Below are positions 1 to 6,700 of a DNA stretch of 11,295 nt, piece by piece (position 1 is the first letter of the stretch; every line of letters starts with the position of its first letter). The position numbers and the translations under genes are program-made. The stretch spans positions 1 through 11,295 of the forward strand of contig JANXSB010000659.1 of the NCBI GenBank assembly GCA_025352865.1, given 5' to 3'. The notes beneath the pieces were generated by a model that saw only the letters and a program-made list of their open reading frames with translations, was not told where the DNA came from and did not search any database. Source of the DNA: Chthoniobacter sp. (lineage in GTDB: Bacteria; Verrucomicrobiota; Verrucomicrobiia; Chthoniobacterales; Chthoniobacteraceae).

Positions 1-134
1 TCGCCGCTGTCGGTGGTGTAGTTGCGGTTCACGGCCAGGCCGATGTCGGCGATGGCGGTGCCTTTGGGAGTGTACTTGATCTCGGGATCGCGGGTGAGAT
101 TCCCGATGAGCATGACTTTGTTGAAGCTGGCCAT
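1..134 (-). CDS. ssb: Single-stranded DNA-binding protein, N-terminal part (cut by window edge)
   Basis: The first 44 codons of SSB are visible and the rest lies beyond the left edge. The protein begins MASFNKVMLIGNLTRDPEIK and continues through Y-T-P-K-G-T-A-I-A-D-I-G-L-A-V-N-R, which is the opening beta-strand pattern of the SSB OB fold, with the usual G-N-L-T-R-D-P-E signature. SSB coats single-stranded DNA during replication, repair and recombination, normally as a tetramer. The start at 134 is supported by GAAAGG six bases upstream (141-146), the clearest ribosome binding site in the window. It lies 29 bases downstream of the rpsF stop in the same direction, and the rpsF-ssb pair is a widespread bacterial arrangement, so co-transcription is likely. 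The C-terminal acidic tip that recruits partner proteins is not in view. The family assignment is firm despite the truncation. Confidence 0.95.
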   Translation of the reverse strand, partial: MASFNKVMLIGNLTRDPEIKYTPKGTAIADIGLAVNRNYTTDSG

Positions 135-140
135 AATGTG

Positions 141-146
141 CCTTTC
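141..146 (-). promoter_or_regulatory. Ribosome binding site of ssb
   Basis: GAAAGG on the minus strand with a six-base spacer to the ssb ATG. It stands out because the other genes here have weak or no recognisable Shine-Dalgarno sequence. Confidence 0.6.
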
Positions 147-163
147 GTTCCGGGGAGTGTGGG

Positions 164-502
164 TTAGGCGGTTTTCGCGTGGCTCGGTGTGCGCACGGGC
201 TTCTCGGCGATCTTCGCGGGGAGGCGCAGGTAGTTCTGGCGATAGACGGTTTCGTCGAGGGCGAATTTGGCGCGCAGTTTGGCGATGGCCTGGGGCTCGG
301 CGCTGAAGATGAAATTCACGTAGTAGCCGCTGTCGAGGTCGCCCTTGACGTAGGTGAACTGGCGGCGGTCCATTTTCTGAACCTGTTCGATTTTGGCACC
401 TTCTTTTTTGAAGTCGCCCTCGAGGCGTTCGATGACTTCTTTGGCTCCGTCTTCGTTGCCTTTGACATTGAGGACGAGGAGTCCTTCGTAGCGGTTTTTC
501 AT
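164..502 (-). CDS. rpsF: 30S ribosomal protein bS6
   Basis: A 112-residue bS6. It opens M-K-N-R-Y-E-G-L-L-V-L-N, the first strand of the S6 ferredoxin-like fold. It then has the central R-R-Q-F-T-Y-V-K-G-D-L-D-S-G-Y-Y-V-N-F-I-F segment (about residues 46-66) and ends in Y-R-Q-N-Y-L-R-L-P followed by a short basic tail. bS6 sits on the platform of the 30S subunit next to bS18. Canonical bS6 carries R-R-x-A-Y and a nonpolar stretch at the same places, so the match is good. The length is normal for the family. No Shine-Dalgarno sequence is evident in front of the ATG at 502; the upstream bases are A/C-rich. ssb follows after 29 bases. rpsR and rplI, which often follow ssb, would lie outside the window. 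Confidence 0.95.
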   Translation of the reverse strand: MKNRYEGLLVLNVKGNEDGAKEVIERLEGDFKKEGAKIEQVQKMDRRQFTYVKGDLDSGYYVNFIFSAEPQAIAKLRAKFALDETVYRQNYLRLPAKIAEKPVRTPSHAKTA

Positions 503-532
503 GTGTGGTTTGGTGGGTTCTTTGGTTGGTTC

Positions 533-612
533 GTAATCCTAATCCTAATCTTAATCCCCTCTCGCCTCCGTCATGCGGCAGAGATTACGATTAAGAGTAA
601 GATTACGATTAA
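533..612. repeat. Inverted array of 6-base units (NTAATC / GATTAN), potential long hairpin
   Basis: Between pth and rpsF. The left arm, 533-556, is four consecutive units GTAATC-CTAATC-CTAATC-TTAATC. The right arm, 583-612, is five units of the opposite orientation: GATTAC-GATTAA-GAGTAA-GATTAC-GATTAA. Aligning 533-556 with 583-606 pairs almost every core base and leaves mismatches mainly at the variable unit-boundary base. The 26-base centre (557-582) can add CTCT (559-562) with AGAG (580-583) and GCC (564-566) with GGC (577-579). Being AT-rich and repetitive, it contrasts with the GC-rich surroundings. It may act as a transcript-end or processing hairpin after pth, or it may be a dispersed REP-like element. 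The function is not shown by the sequence. Confidence 0.7.
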
Positions 613-618
613 GAGGTT

Positions 619-1188
619 TCAGTTAAAGGTGTTCATCGCGGCTTCGAGCCCGCGGGTGCGGAGGCAATCGACGGCTTCCACAGCGTGGTCGAGACTCTGC
701 GCCAGCGCGGCGTTTTCCTCCAAGGTAAATCGCCCGAGCACATGCCCGGTGGCTTCGCCCTCCGCCGCGCCGATGCCGATGCGGAGGCGCGGGACGGCCT
801 GAGTGCCGAAGTGCTCGATGATGGACTTGAGGCCGTTGTGCCCGCCGGCGGAACCGTCGGGGCGGAGGCGCAGCTTGCCGAGCGGGAGGGCCATGTCGTC
901 GAGGACGATGAGCATCTGCGTGGGGTCGAGCTTGTAGAACTGCGCGAGCGGGCGGACGGCCTGGCCGCTGAGGTTCATGTAGGTGAGCGGTTTGCAGAGC
1001 AGGAGGTCGCCGGCGCGGGCGACTTCGGCCTGCCAGGTTTTCTCGGTGCGAAAGGCGGCGCGTTCGCGCGCAGCGAGGCGGTCGGCGATCATAAAGCCGA
1101 CGTTATGCCGCGTGTCGCGATACTCGCGACCGGGGTTGCCCAGCCCGACGATGAGGCGGAGTCCCGGCGGCTCGGAGTTCGCAGACAT
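619..1188 (-). CDS. pth: Peptidyl-tRNA hydrolase (Pth)
   Basis: A 189-residue Pth that hydrolyses the ester bond of peptidyl-tRNA released from stalled ribosomes, recycling tRNA in the cytoplasm. The family landmarks are all present: G-L-G-N-P-G at residues 15-20; T-R-H-N-V-G-F with the catalytic His28 (His20 in E. coli); T-Y-M-N-L-S-G with Asn72; V-L-D-D-M with the Asp97/98 pair; G-G-H-N-G-L-K-S with Asn118; and R-L-R-I-G-I-G near residue 135. The length is as usual. The ATG at 1188 puts G-L-G-N-P-G slightly further in than in E. coli because of an eight-residue leader (M-S-A-N-S-E-P-P). The ribosome binding site is weak (a GGA about 11 bases upstream). It follows rplY by 24 bases, and the prs-ctc-pth order is known from other bacteria. 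Confidence 0.97.
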   Translation of the reverse strand: MSANSEPPGLRLIVGLGNPGREYRDTRHNVGFMIADRLAARERAAFRTEKTWQAEVARAGDLLLCKPLTYMNLSGQAVRPLAQFYKLDPTQMLIVLDDMALPLGKLRLRPDGSAGGHNGLKSIIEHFGTQAVPRLRIGIGAAEGEATGHVLGRFTLEENAALAQSLDHAVEAVDCLRTRGLEAAMNTFN

Positions 1189-1212
1189 TCATTCACGCGT
1201 CCGGCAGGCCGG

Positions 1213-1926
1213 TTACTTCTTCTTGTCGGCCGGCTTGGCGTCCGCGGCGGGCTTGGCCCCGGCGGCACCGGGTTTCGCAGCGGCGGCGTCATCCTTCTTC
1301 TCCTTGAGGACTTCGGGCTGCGCGGCTTCGGTCGTGGCCACGGGCTCGACTTCGACCTTCGGCGCGGCCACGCGGACGACCGTGAGTTCGCCGTCGCCGC
1401 GGGCGGTGACGCCGGCGGGGAGTTGGATGTGCTTGATATGAATCGATGCGCCGATGCCGAGGCCGGAGACGTCGATGCGGATGATTTCCGGCAGGTCTTT
1501 CGGCAGACACTCGACCTCGATGGAGTGCATGTTGATTTCGAGAATGCCGCCGAAGTTCTTGACGCCGTCGGGTTCGCCGAAGGGTTCGACGGGGATTTGT
1601 GAGTGGAGCATTTCGTCGGCTTTGACGGCGTGGAAATCGACATGGAGCACGTCGCGGCTGAGCGCGTCATGCTGCACTTCCTGGATCAGCGCGAGGCGGC
1701 TGCTCGTCGCGCCGCCGTCGTTGATTTCGAGATCGACGAGAAAATGCTCGCTGGTCGCGTGCGCCATCATGCGGCTGAATTCGCGGGCGTTGAGCGAGAG
1801 GCTGATGGGCGCGTCGTGGCCGCCATAGACGACGGCGGGGACGAGACCCTGGGCCTTGATTTTTTTGACCGCAGAACGGCCGACGGTGGAGCGCGTCTGC
1901 GCGGTGAGTTTCAGTTGTTTAGCCAT
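1213..1926 (-). CDS. rplY: 50S ribosomal protein bL25, CTC (general stress) type with long tail
   Basis: A 237-residue bL25/CTC protein, which binds 5S rRNA in the large subunit. The N-terminal L25 domain (about 1-95) shows G-L-V-P-A-V-V-Y-G-G, L-I-Q-E-V-Q-H-D and V-L-H-V-D-F. The second, TL5-like domain (about 100-190) shows V-E-C-L-P-K-D-L-P-E and I-Q-L-P-A-G-V. From about residue 192 a low-complexity tail rich in Ala, Lys, Pro and Glu ends in D-K-K-K. E. coli RplY is a single-domain protein of under 100 residues, so this is the long form. It starts only six bases after the prs stop, which argues for co-transcription and possibly coupled translation. No Shine-Dalgarno sequence is visible in that gap. 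The tail is probably flexible and could touch rRNA, but its role cannot be read from the sequence. Confidence 0.95.
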   Translation of the reverse strand: MAKQLKLTAQTRSTVGRSAVKKIKAQGLVPAVVYGGHDAPISLSLNAREFSRMMAHATSEHFLVDLEINDGGATSSRLALIQEVQHDALSRDVLHVDFHAVKADEMLHSQIPVEPFGEPDGVKNFGGILEINMHSIEVECLPKDLPEIIRIDVSGLGIGASIHIKHIQLPAGVTARGDGELTVVRVAAPKVEVEPVATTEAAQPEVLKEKKDDAAAAKPGAAGAKPAADAKPADKKK

Positions 1927-1932
1927 AGGGAG

Positions 1933-2877
1933 TTATATTTTTTCGGTTTCGTTGATGCGGAAGAGAGAGGACACGGACTCGTCGTCGTGGATGCGCCGGA
2001 TGCCTTCGCCGAGCAGCTCCGCGATGCAGAGCGTGGTGATGGGAAAGCCGTCGCCGGAACGGACCGGGACGCTATTCGTGGTGATGAGTTCGGCAATGGT
2101 GGACTTTTGCAACCGCTCGATGGCGAGGTCGGAAAGCACCGCATGGGAAACGCCGGCGATGATCCGCGCCGCGCCGCGTTCCTTCAAAATCTTCGCCGCG
2201 CTGCACAGCGTGCCGGCGGTTTCCGTGAGGTCGTCCACGAGGATCACGTCACGCCCCTCCACCTCGCCGATGACGTTCAGCGCTTCGATCTCCGTCGGGC
2301 TTTTGCGCTTCTTCGCAACGATCGCAAGCGTGGCGTTCAGCGCCTGCGAATAGGCCGACGCCATTTTCAGTCCGCCCACATCCGGCGACACGACCACGGG
2401 GTTGACGATCTCCTTTGCGCGCAAATAGCGGATGAGCACGGGGGCGGCGAAAAGGTGATCCACCGGGATGTCGAAAAAGCCGGCGACCTGCTGGGCGTGG
2501 AGATCCATCGTCAGCACGCGATCCACGCCCGCGGCGGTGAGCAGGTTCGCGACGAGCTTCGCGGTGATGGGAACGCGCGGCTGGTCTTTGCGATCCTGCC
2601 GGGCGTAGCCGAAAAACGGGATGACCGCGGTGATGCGCGCCGCGCTCGCCCGGCGGGCGGCATCCACCATGATGAGCAGTTCCATCAGGTTCTGGTTCGT
2701 CGGCGGACAGGTCGGCTGGACGAGGAAAACATCGCGCCCGCGGATGTTTTCGTTGATTTTCACAAACGTCTCGCCGTCGGGAAAGGAACTCACCGTCGCA
2801 TCCCCCAGCGGCACGCCCACGCACGCGCAGATGCGCTGCGCGAGGTCGCGATGCGCCGAGCCGCAGAAAATCTTCAT
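1933..2877 (-). CDS. prs: Ribose-phosphate pyrophosphokinase (PRPP synthase)
   Basis: A 314-residue class I-like PRPP synthase, which makes 5-phosphoribosyl 1-diphosphate from ribose 5-phosphate and ATP for purine, pyrimidine, NAD, His and Trp synthesis. Landmarks, numbered from the ATG at 2877: F-P-D-G-E (32-36); the ATP-site segment Y-A-R-Q-D-R-K (91-97) followed by R-V-P-I-T-A-K; M-D-L-H-A-Q-Q with the metal/ATP His127; V-V-V-S-P-D-V-G-G (161-169); and the ribose-phosphate loop D-D-L-T-E-T-A-G-T-L (215-224). E. coli has D-T-G-G-T in this loop, so Thr218/Glu219/Ala221 are a variant. I chose 2877 rather than the ATG at 2898 because M-K-I-F-C-G-S-A matches the usual family start and gives a normal length. 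The ATG at 2898 would add seven residues. It is the first gene of the cluster that ends in ssb. Confidence 0.96.
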   Translation of the reverse strand: MKIFCGSAHRDLAQRICACVGVPLGDATVSSFPDGETFVKINENIRGRDVFLVQPTCPPTNQNLMELLIMVDAARRASAARITAVIPFFGYARQDRKDQPRVPITAKLVANLLTAAGVDRVLTMDLHAQQVAGFFDIPVDHLFAAPVLIRYLRAKEIVNPVVVSPDVGGLKMASAYSQALNATLAIVAKKRKSPTEIEALNVIGEVEGRDVILVDDLTETAGTLCSAAKILKERGAARIIAGVSHAVLSDLAIERLQKSTIAELITTNSVPVRSGDGFPITTLCIAELLGEGIRRIHDDESVSSLFRINETEKI

Positions 2878-2921
2878 CTCTGTTTGTGAGCGGAACATGG
2901 GTTCGGGAAAAAGGGAGGGCG

Positions 2922-2949
2922 ACTCTAGGCCGCTTCATTTGAAACACAA
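2922..2949 (-). promoter_or_regulatory. prs: Candidate sigma-70-type promoter for the prs cluster
   Basis: On the minus strand, TTGTGT (2949-2944) is followed after 16 bases by TAGAGT (2927-2922), a 3/6 and a 4/6 match to consensus. It would place the transcript start near 2915, about 38 bases before the chosen prs ATG at 2877. The other candidate start at 2898 would leave only a leader of about 17 bases. It is a pattern match only. Confidence 0.35.
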
Positions 2950-2954
2950 ACGGA

Positions 2955-2970
2955 AAATGCCGCGGCATTT
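2955..2970. repeat. Perfect 16-bp palindrome in the divergent intergenic region
   Basis: AAATGCCGCGGCATTT is identical on both strands. It lies six bases upstream of the candidate prs -35 box and about 73 bases upstream of the candidate -35 box of the outer-membrane protein gene. Size and symmetry suit a dimeric repressor or activator site, but no regulator is encoded nearby and no second copy was noticed in the window. Confidence 0.55.
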
Positions 2971-3042
2971 CGGGGCCGGATTTCTGCCTCCGAAACGTGC
3001 GGAAACGCCCGTCGCCGGGCCGCGGAAAAAGCGTCAAAAGTC

Positions 3043-3071
3043 TTTACATGCCGGCGAACATCGCCTACCAC
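3043..3071 (+). promoter_or_regulatory. Candidate promoter of the small outer-membrane protein gene
   Basis: TTTACA (3043-3048) and TACCAC (3066-3071) are separated by exactly 17 bases. The -35 matches consensus well and the -10 poorly. The predicted transcript would begin near 3078 and have a leader of about 50 bases before the ATG at 3129. This leader has no strong Shine-Dalgarno sequence, only an A-rich AAGAAAA run near 3115-3121. Confidence 0.4.
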
Positions 3072-3128
3072 TCCCGCCCAAATCGGGCTCCCCGCCCGGC
3101 TTCAACCAACTAACCAAGAAAATACTTC

Positions 3129-3668
3129 ATGAAAAAAATCGCATTCACACTCATCGCCGGACTCGGCATCGCGGGCAGCGTCTTCGCTGGCTCACCCACG
3201 AAATCCGACAAGAAAATGGTCGTTCCCGTTGAGCCTTGCTTCAAGGATCAGGAGCTCCAACTCGATGTCTTCGGCCAATACATGCACTTCACGCATGCCG
3301 GTCAGAGCGTCAAAAAGAATGGCGGCGGCGGCGGCCTCGGTTTGAACTACTTCTTCTGCCGCTATGCCGGTATCGGCATTGACGCGAGCGGCAATACCGT
3401 CGCGAACGGGCTCTTCGACTCCACGGGCAGCCTGATCCTCCGCTATCCGCTCGAACTCGGCAGCGTCTGCCTCGCGCCCTACGCCCTCGGCGGCGGCGGA
3501 GTGCAGACTGGTGCGGGTTCGACGATCGGCATCTGGCATGCCGGCGGCGGCGTCGAGTTCCGGGTCACACCGAAGATCGGCGTTTACGGCGAAGGCCGCT
3601 ACACTTGGGCCAAAGAACACAACGAGGAAAGCTCACAGGCCCGCCTCGGTGTGCGTTTCGCGTTCTAA
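3129..3668 (+). CDS. Small outer-membrane beta-barrel protein (porin-like, unknown role)
   Basis: A 179-residue secreted protein. Residues 1-20 form a Sec signal peptide: M-K-K, then a hydrophobic I-A-F-T-L-I-A-G-L-G-I-A-G core, then V-F-A before the expected cut at Ala20/Gly21. The mature part of about 159 residues has alternating polar/nonpolar strands, glycine-rich turns (G-G-G-G-G near 65-69, G-G-G-G near 121-124, G-G-G near 139-141) and ends A-R-L-G-V-R-F-A-F. A C-terminal Phe after an amphipathic strand is the usual signal for insertion of outer-membrane barrels by the BAM machinery. The size suggests an eight-strand barrel of the OmpA-N/OmpW type. Three cysteines (37, 77, 114) remain in the mature protein, an odd number for a periplasm-exposed protein. 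It stands alone, divergent from prs and convergent with dnaE. The specific function is unknown. Confidence 0.8.
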   Translation: MKKIAFTLIAGLGIAGSVFAGSPTKSDKKMVVPVEPCFKDQELQLDVFGQYMHFTHAGQSVKKNGGGGGLGLNYFFCRYAGIGIDASGNTVANGLFDSTGSLILRYPLELGSVCLAPYALGGGGVQTGAGSTIGIWHAGGGVEFRVTPKIGVYGEGRYTWAKEHNEESSQARLGVRFAF

Positions 3669-3690
3669 GAAACCTCCGCGCTTCATTTGC

Positions 3691-3729
3691 AAAACGCCGG
3701 GATGGAAACATCCCGGCGTTTTCTTTTTG
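3691..3729. terminator. Intrinsic terminator, probably bidirectional
   Basis: A perfect 14-bp stem (3691-3704 with 3709-3722) closes a GAAA loop. On the plus strand the stem ends in TTTT and continues TCTTTTT, a good terminator for the outer-membrane protein gene ending at 3668. Read on the minus strand, the same stem ends in TTTT then GC, a shorter U-run, 17 bases after the dnaE stop. It therefore could end both convergent transcripts. Confidence 0.9.
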
Positions 3730-3738
3730 CGCGGACCG

Positions 3739-6700
3739 TCAGCGCGTCAGCCAAGGCGCGAGGCGCTGCTCGGATTCGGTGGTGAGGGCGACGCCAAATC
3801 TTTTACCCGCGCGCATCCGCAGGCGGTTGCCACGCGCATCGAGGAAGCACAGCTCCAGGCCGCGCGGGCCGGGGAATTGCGCCACGATTTCGCGCACCGC
3901 CGCGAGGTCGCGCTCGGTGCTGCCGTTTTGAAATGAGAGCACCACCGGCTTGTCGGCTGGTGCCGGTTTTTTGAGCGGCTTTATGTCATTGGGGGAAAGC
4001 CGCGGCGCTTCCTCGCGGCGGTCGAGCCGGCCGGTGATGGCGACGACATTGCCAAGGACGAGATGCGCCTGCGCCTTGCTGAAAGTCTCGCTCCAAACCA
4101 TCACCTCGATGGACGAAGTGAGATCCTCAATGACCACGACGGCGAAAGGTTTGCCATCCTTCTTCGTGAACTTTTTGTCCACGGTCGTGAGCGCGCCGGC
4201 GATGCTCACGGTGCTCTTGTCCTCCTGCTCGCCGAGCCGCGCGATGGGCACATACTTGCCGCTCTCCAGCGCCGGGCGGTAGTCGTCGAGCGGGTGGCCG
4301 GTGACGTAAAATCCGAGTAGCTCTTTTTCAAACGCGAGCTTCTCCGCGGTGCTCCACGGCGGCACGCGCGGGCCGCCGCGCTTGATGGGCGCAGGCGCGG
4401 CGTCGAGTGCGTCGAAAAGCGAAACCTGCCCGGAGGCGCGGTCGCGGTGCGATGAGGCGGCGGAGGCGAAGGCTCCTTCGATTTCCGAAAACAGCGCCGC
4501 GCGCTCAATGGCCGTCCAGTCAAACGCGCCGCATTTCACGAGGCATTCGAGCGATTTCTTGTTCAGTTTTTTCGAGTCGATGCGCCCGCAGAAATCCTCC
4601 AGCGACTTGAACGCACCGTTGCGCGCGCGCTCCGCCACGGCGGATTCCATCGCTGCCTCGCCCACGTTTTTGATTGCCGCGAGACCGAAGCGAATCGAGC
4701 CGACGTGAATTTTTTCCAAACTCGCCGGAGCCTGCGCGGGCTCCGCTTCCGGGCGCAACCGCGAGAGTTCCTCGAAGGACATGTCCGAAAGATCGGGTTC
4801 CTCATCCCCGACTAGGGTCTCCACATCCGCCACCGCCTTCACCTTGCGCGCCGCCTGCGCGGCGGCCACGCCCGCCGCGTTCACTTCCTCCGGCACAAAT
4901 TTCAACCCGCTCTTGTTCACATCCGGCGGCAGAATCGTGATGCCCATGCGGATGCACTCGTTCACGAAAATGCTGATCTTGTCCGTGTTTGCGACCTCGT
5001 TGCTCATCACCGCCGCCATGAACTCGACCGGATAGTTCGCCTTCAAATACGCCGTCTGGTAGCTGACCCACGCATAGGCCGCCGAGTGCGAACGGTTGAA
5101 CCCGTAGCCCGCGAACTTTTCCAGCGTGTCGAAAATCTCGTTCGCCACGTCCTCCGTGATCCCGTGCAGCTTCGCCGCGCCCTCGCAGAATTTGATGCGC
5201 TCCTTCGCCATCTTTTCCTTGTCCTTTTTCCCCATCGCGCGCCGCAGCAAATCTGCGCCGCCGAGCGTGTAGCCCGCCAAAATCTGCGCCGCCTGCATGA
5301 CCTGCTCCTGATAAATGAGCACGCCGAAAGTCTCCTTCGTCATGTCGTTGAGCAGCGGATGCGGAGCCTTCACCTTGGCCTTGCCGTGCTTGCGCTTGAT
5401 GTAATCGGGAATCAGATCCATCGGCCCCGGCCGGTACAGCGCCAGGATCGCGTTGATGTCCTCAATGTCCGAAATCGCGAACTGCCGACACACCCCGACC
5501 ATGCCGCCGGATTCGAGTTGGAACACCGCGATGGTCTCGCCGCGGTTCAGCATGTCAAAGGTCGCCTGGTCATTGACCGGCACCTTGTCGATGTCGAAAG
5601 CCGGCTCCTGCTGCCGGATGATCGCGACCGCATCGGTGATGACCGTCAGCGTTTTCAGCCCGAGAAAATCCATCTTCAGCATCCCGAGATCCGTCAGCGG
5701 CCCCATCGCGTACTGACTCACAATCGAGCCGTCATTCGCGCGCGTCAGCGGGATGTATTCCGACAAATCGCGATCACTAATCACCACGCCCGCCGCATGC
5801 ACGCCCACGCCGCGTGTCAGCCCTTCCAGCGTCGTCGCGTACTCCCACATCTGCTTCGTCGCGCTCTCCTCCTCGACCGCCTTTTTCAGCTCGGGATTCT
5901 TATCAATCGCCCCGGCCGTGTGCTCCATCGCGCCCGTCTCTTTGTTCTTCTTGTCCAAACCGGCCAGCGTGATCCCCAGTTCATTCGGGATCATCTTCGC
6001 GAGCCGATCCGCGTCGCCATAAGGCCAGCCCAGCACGCGCCCCACATCGCGCACCACCGACTTCGCGCCCATCGTGCCAAAGGTCACGATCTGCGACACC
6101 GCGCGCTCGCCGTATTTGTTGCGCACATACTCGATCACCTCCCCGCGCCGGTTCACGCAAAAGTCCACGTCGATGTCCGGCGGGCTCACGCGCTCGGGAT
6201 TCAGAAAGCGCTCGAAGAGCAGCTTGTAGTGGATCGGATCGATGTCGGTGATGCGCATCGCGTAAGCCACCATCGACCCCGCCGCCGAACCGCGCCCCGG
6301 CCCCACCGGAATCCCATGCTGCCGCGCCCAATCAATGAAATCCCACACGATCAGGAAATAGTTCACAAACCCCTGCGACTCCAGCAGCCCCAACTCCCGC
6401 TCCAGCCGCTCGCGGATCACCGCATCCTCCATCGCCCGCTCGCCGTAGCGCGCGATCACACCCTTCGCCACGATCTCGCGCAGATAAGCGTTCTGCGTCA
6501 TCCCCTCCGGCGGCGTGTAGTTCGGATACTTCGGCACGCCAAACTCGATCTCCACATTGCACCGCTCCGCGATCGCCAGCGTGTTTTCGCAAGCCTCGGG
6601 ATGCGCGGCAAACAGCGCGCGCATCTCCGCCGGCGATTTGAAATACAGCTCCGGCGTGTACTTCATCCGCCGCTCATCCGTCACGTTCGAGCCCGTGCCG

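Noticed and set aside
533..612. CRISPR array or telomere-like repeat
   Set aside because: The units are six bases long with no spacers, and the two arms are in opposite orientation. Neither a CRISPR nor a terminal repeat fits inside an operon.
1201..1212. CCGGC/GCCGG inverted repeat in the rplY-pth gap as a terminator
   Set aside because: The loop would be only two bases and no U-run follows. The gap is 24 bases within a likely operon.
685..1602. Plus-strand open frame of about 300 codons opposite pth and rplY
   Set aside because: Shadow frame crossing the pth-rplY junction; no motif, and both genes are secure on the minus strand.
1603..2889. Plus-strand open frame of about 430 codons opposite prs and rplY
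   Set aside because: It spans two well-recognised genes and their junction on the other strand, and its composition is typical of antisense shadow.
2878..2898. Upstream ATG at 2898 as the prs start
   Set aside because: It adds seven residues not seen in the family, and the chosen ATG at 2877 gives the usual N-terminus and length. Neither start has a Shine-Dalgarno sequence, so this is a preference and not proof.
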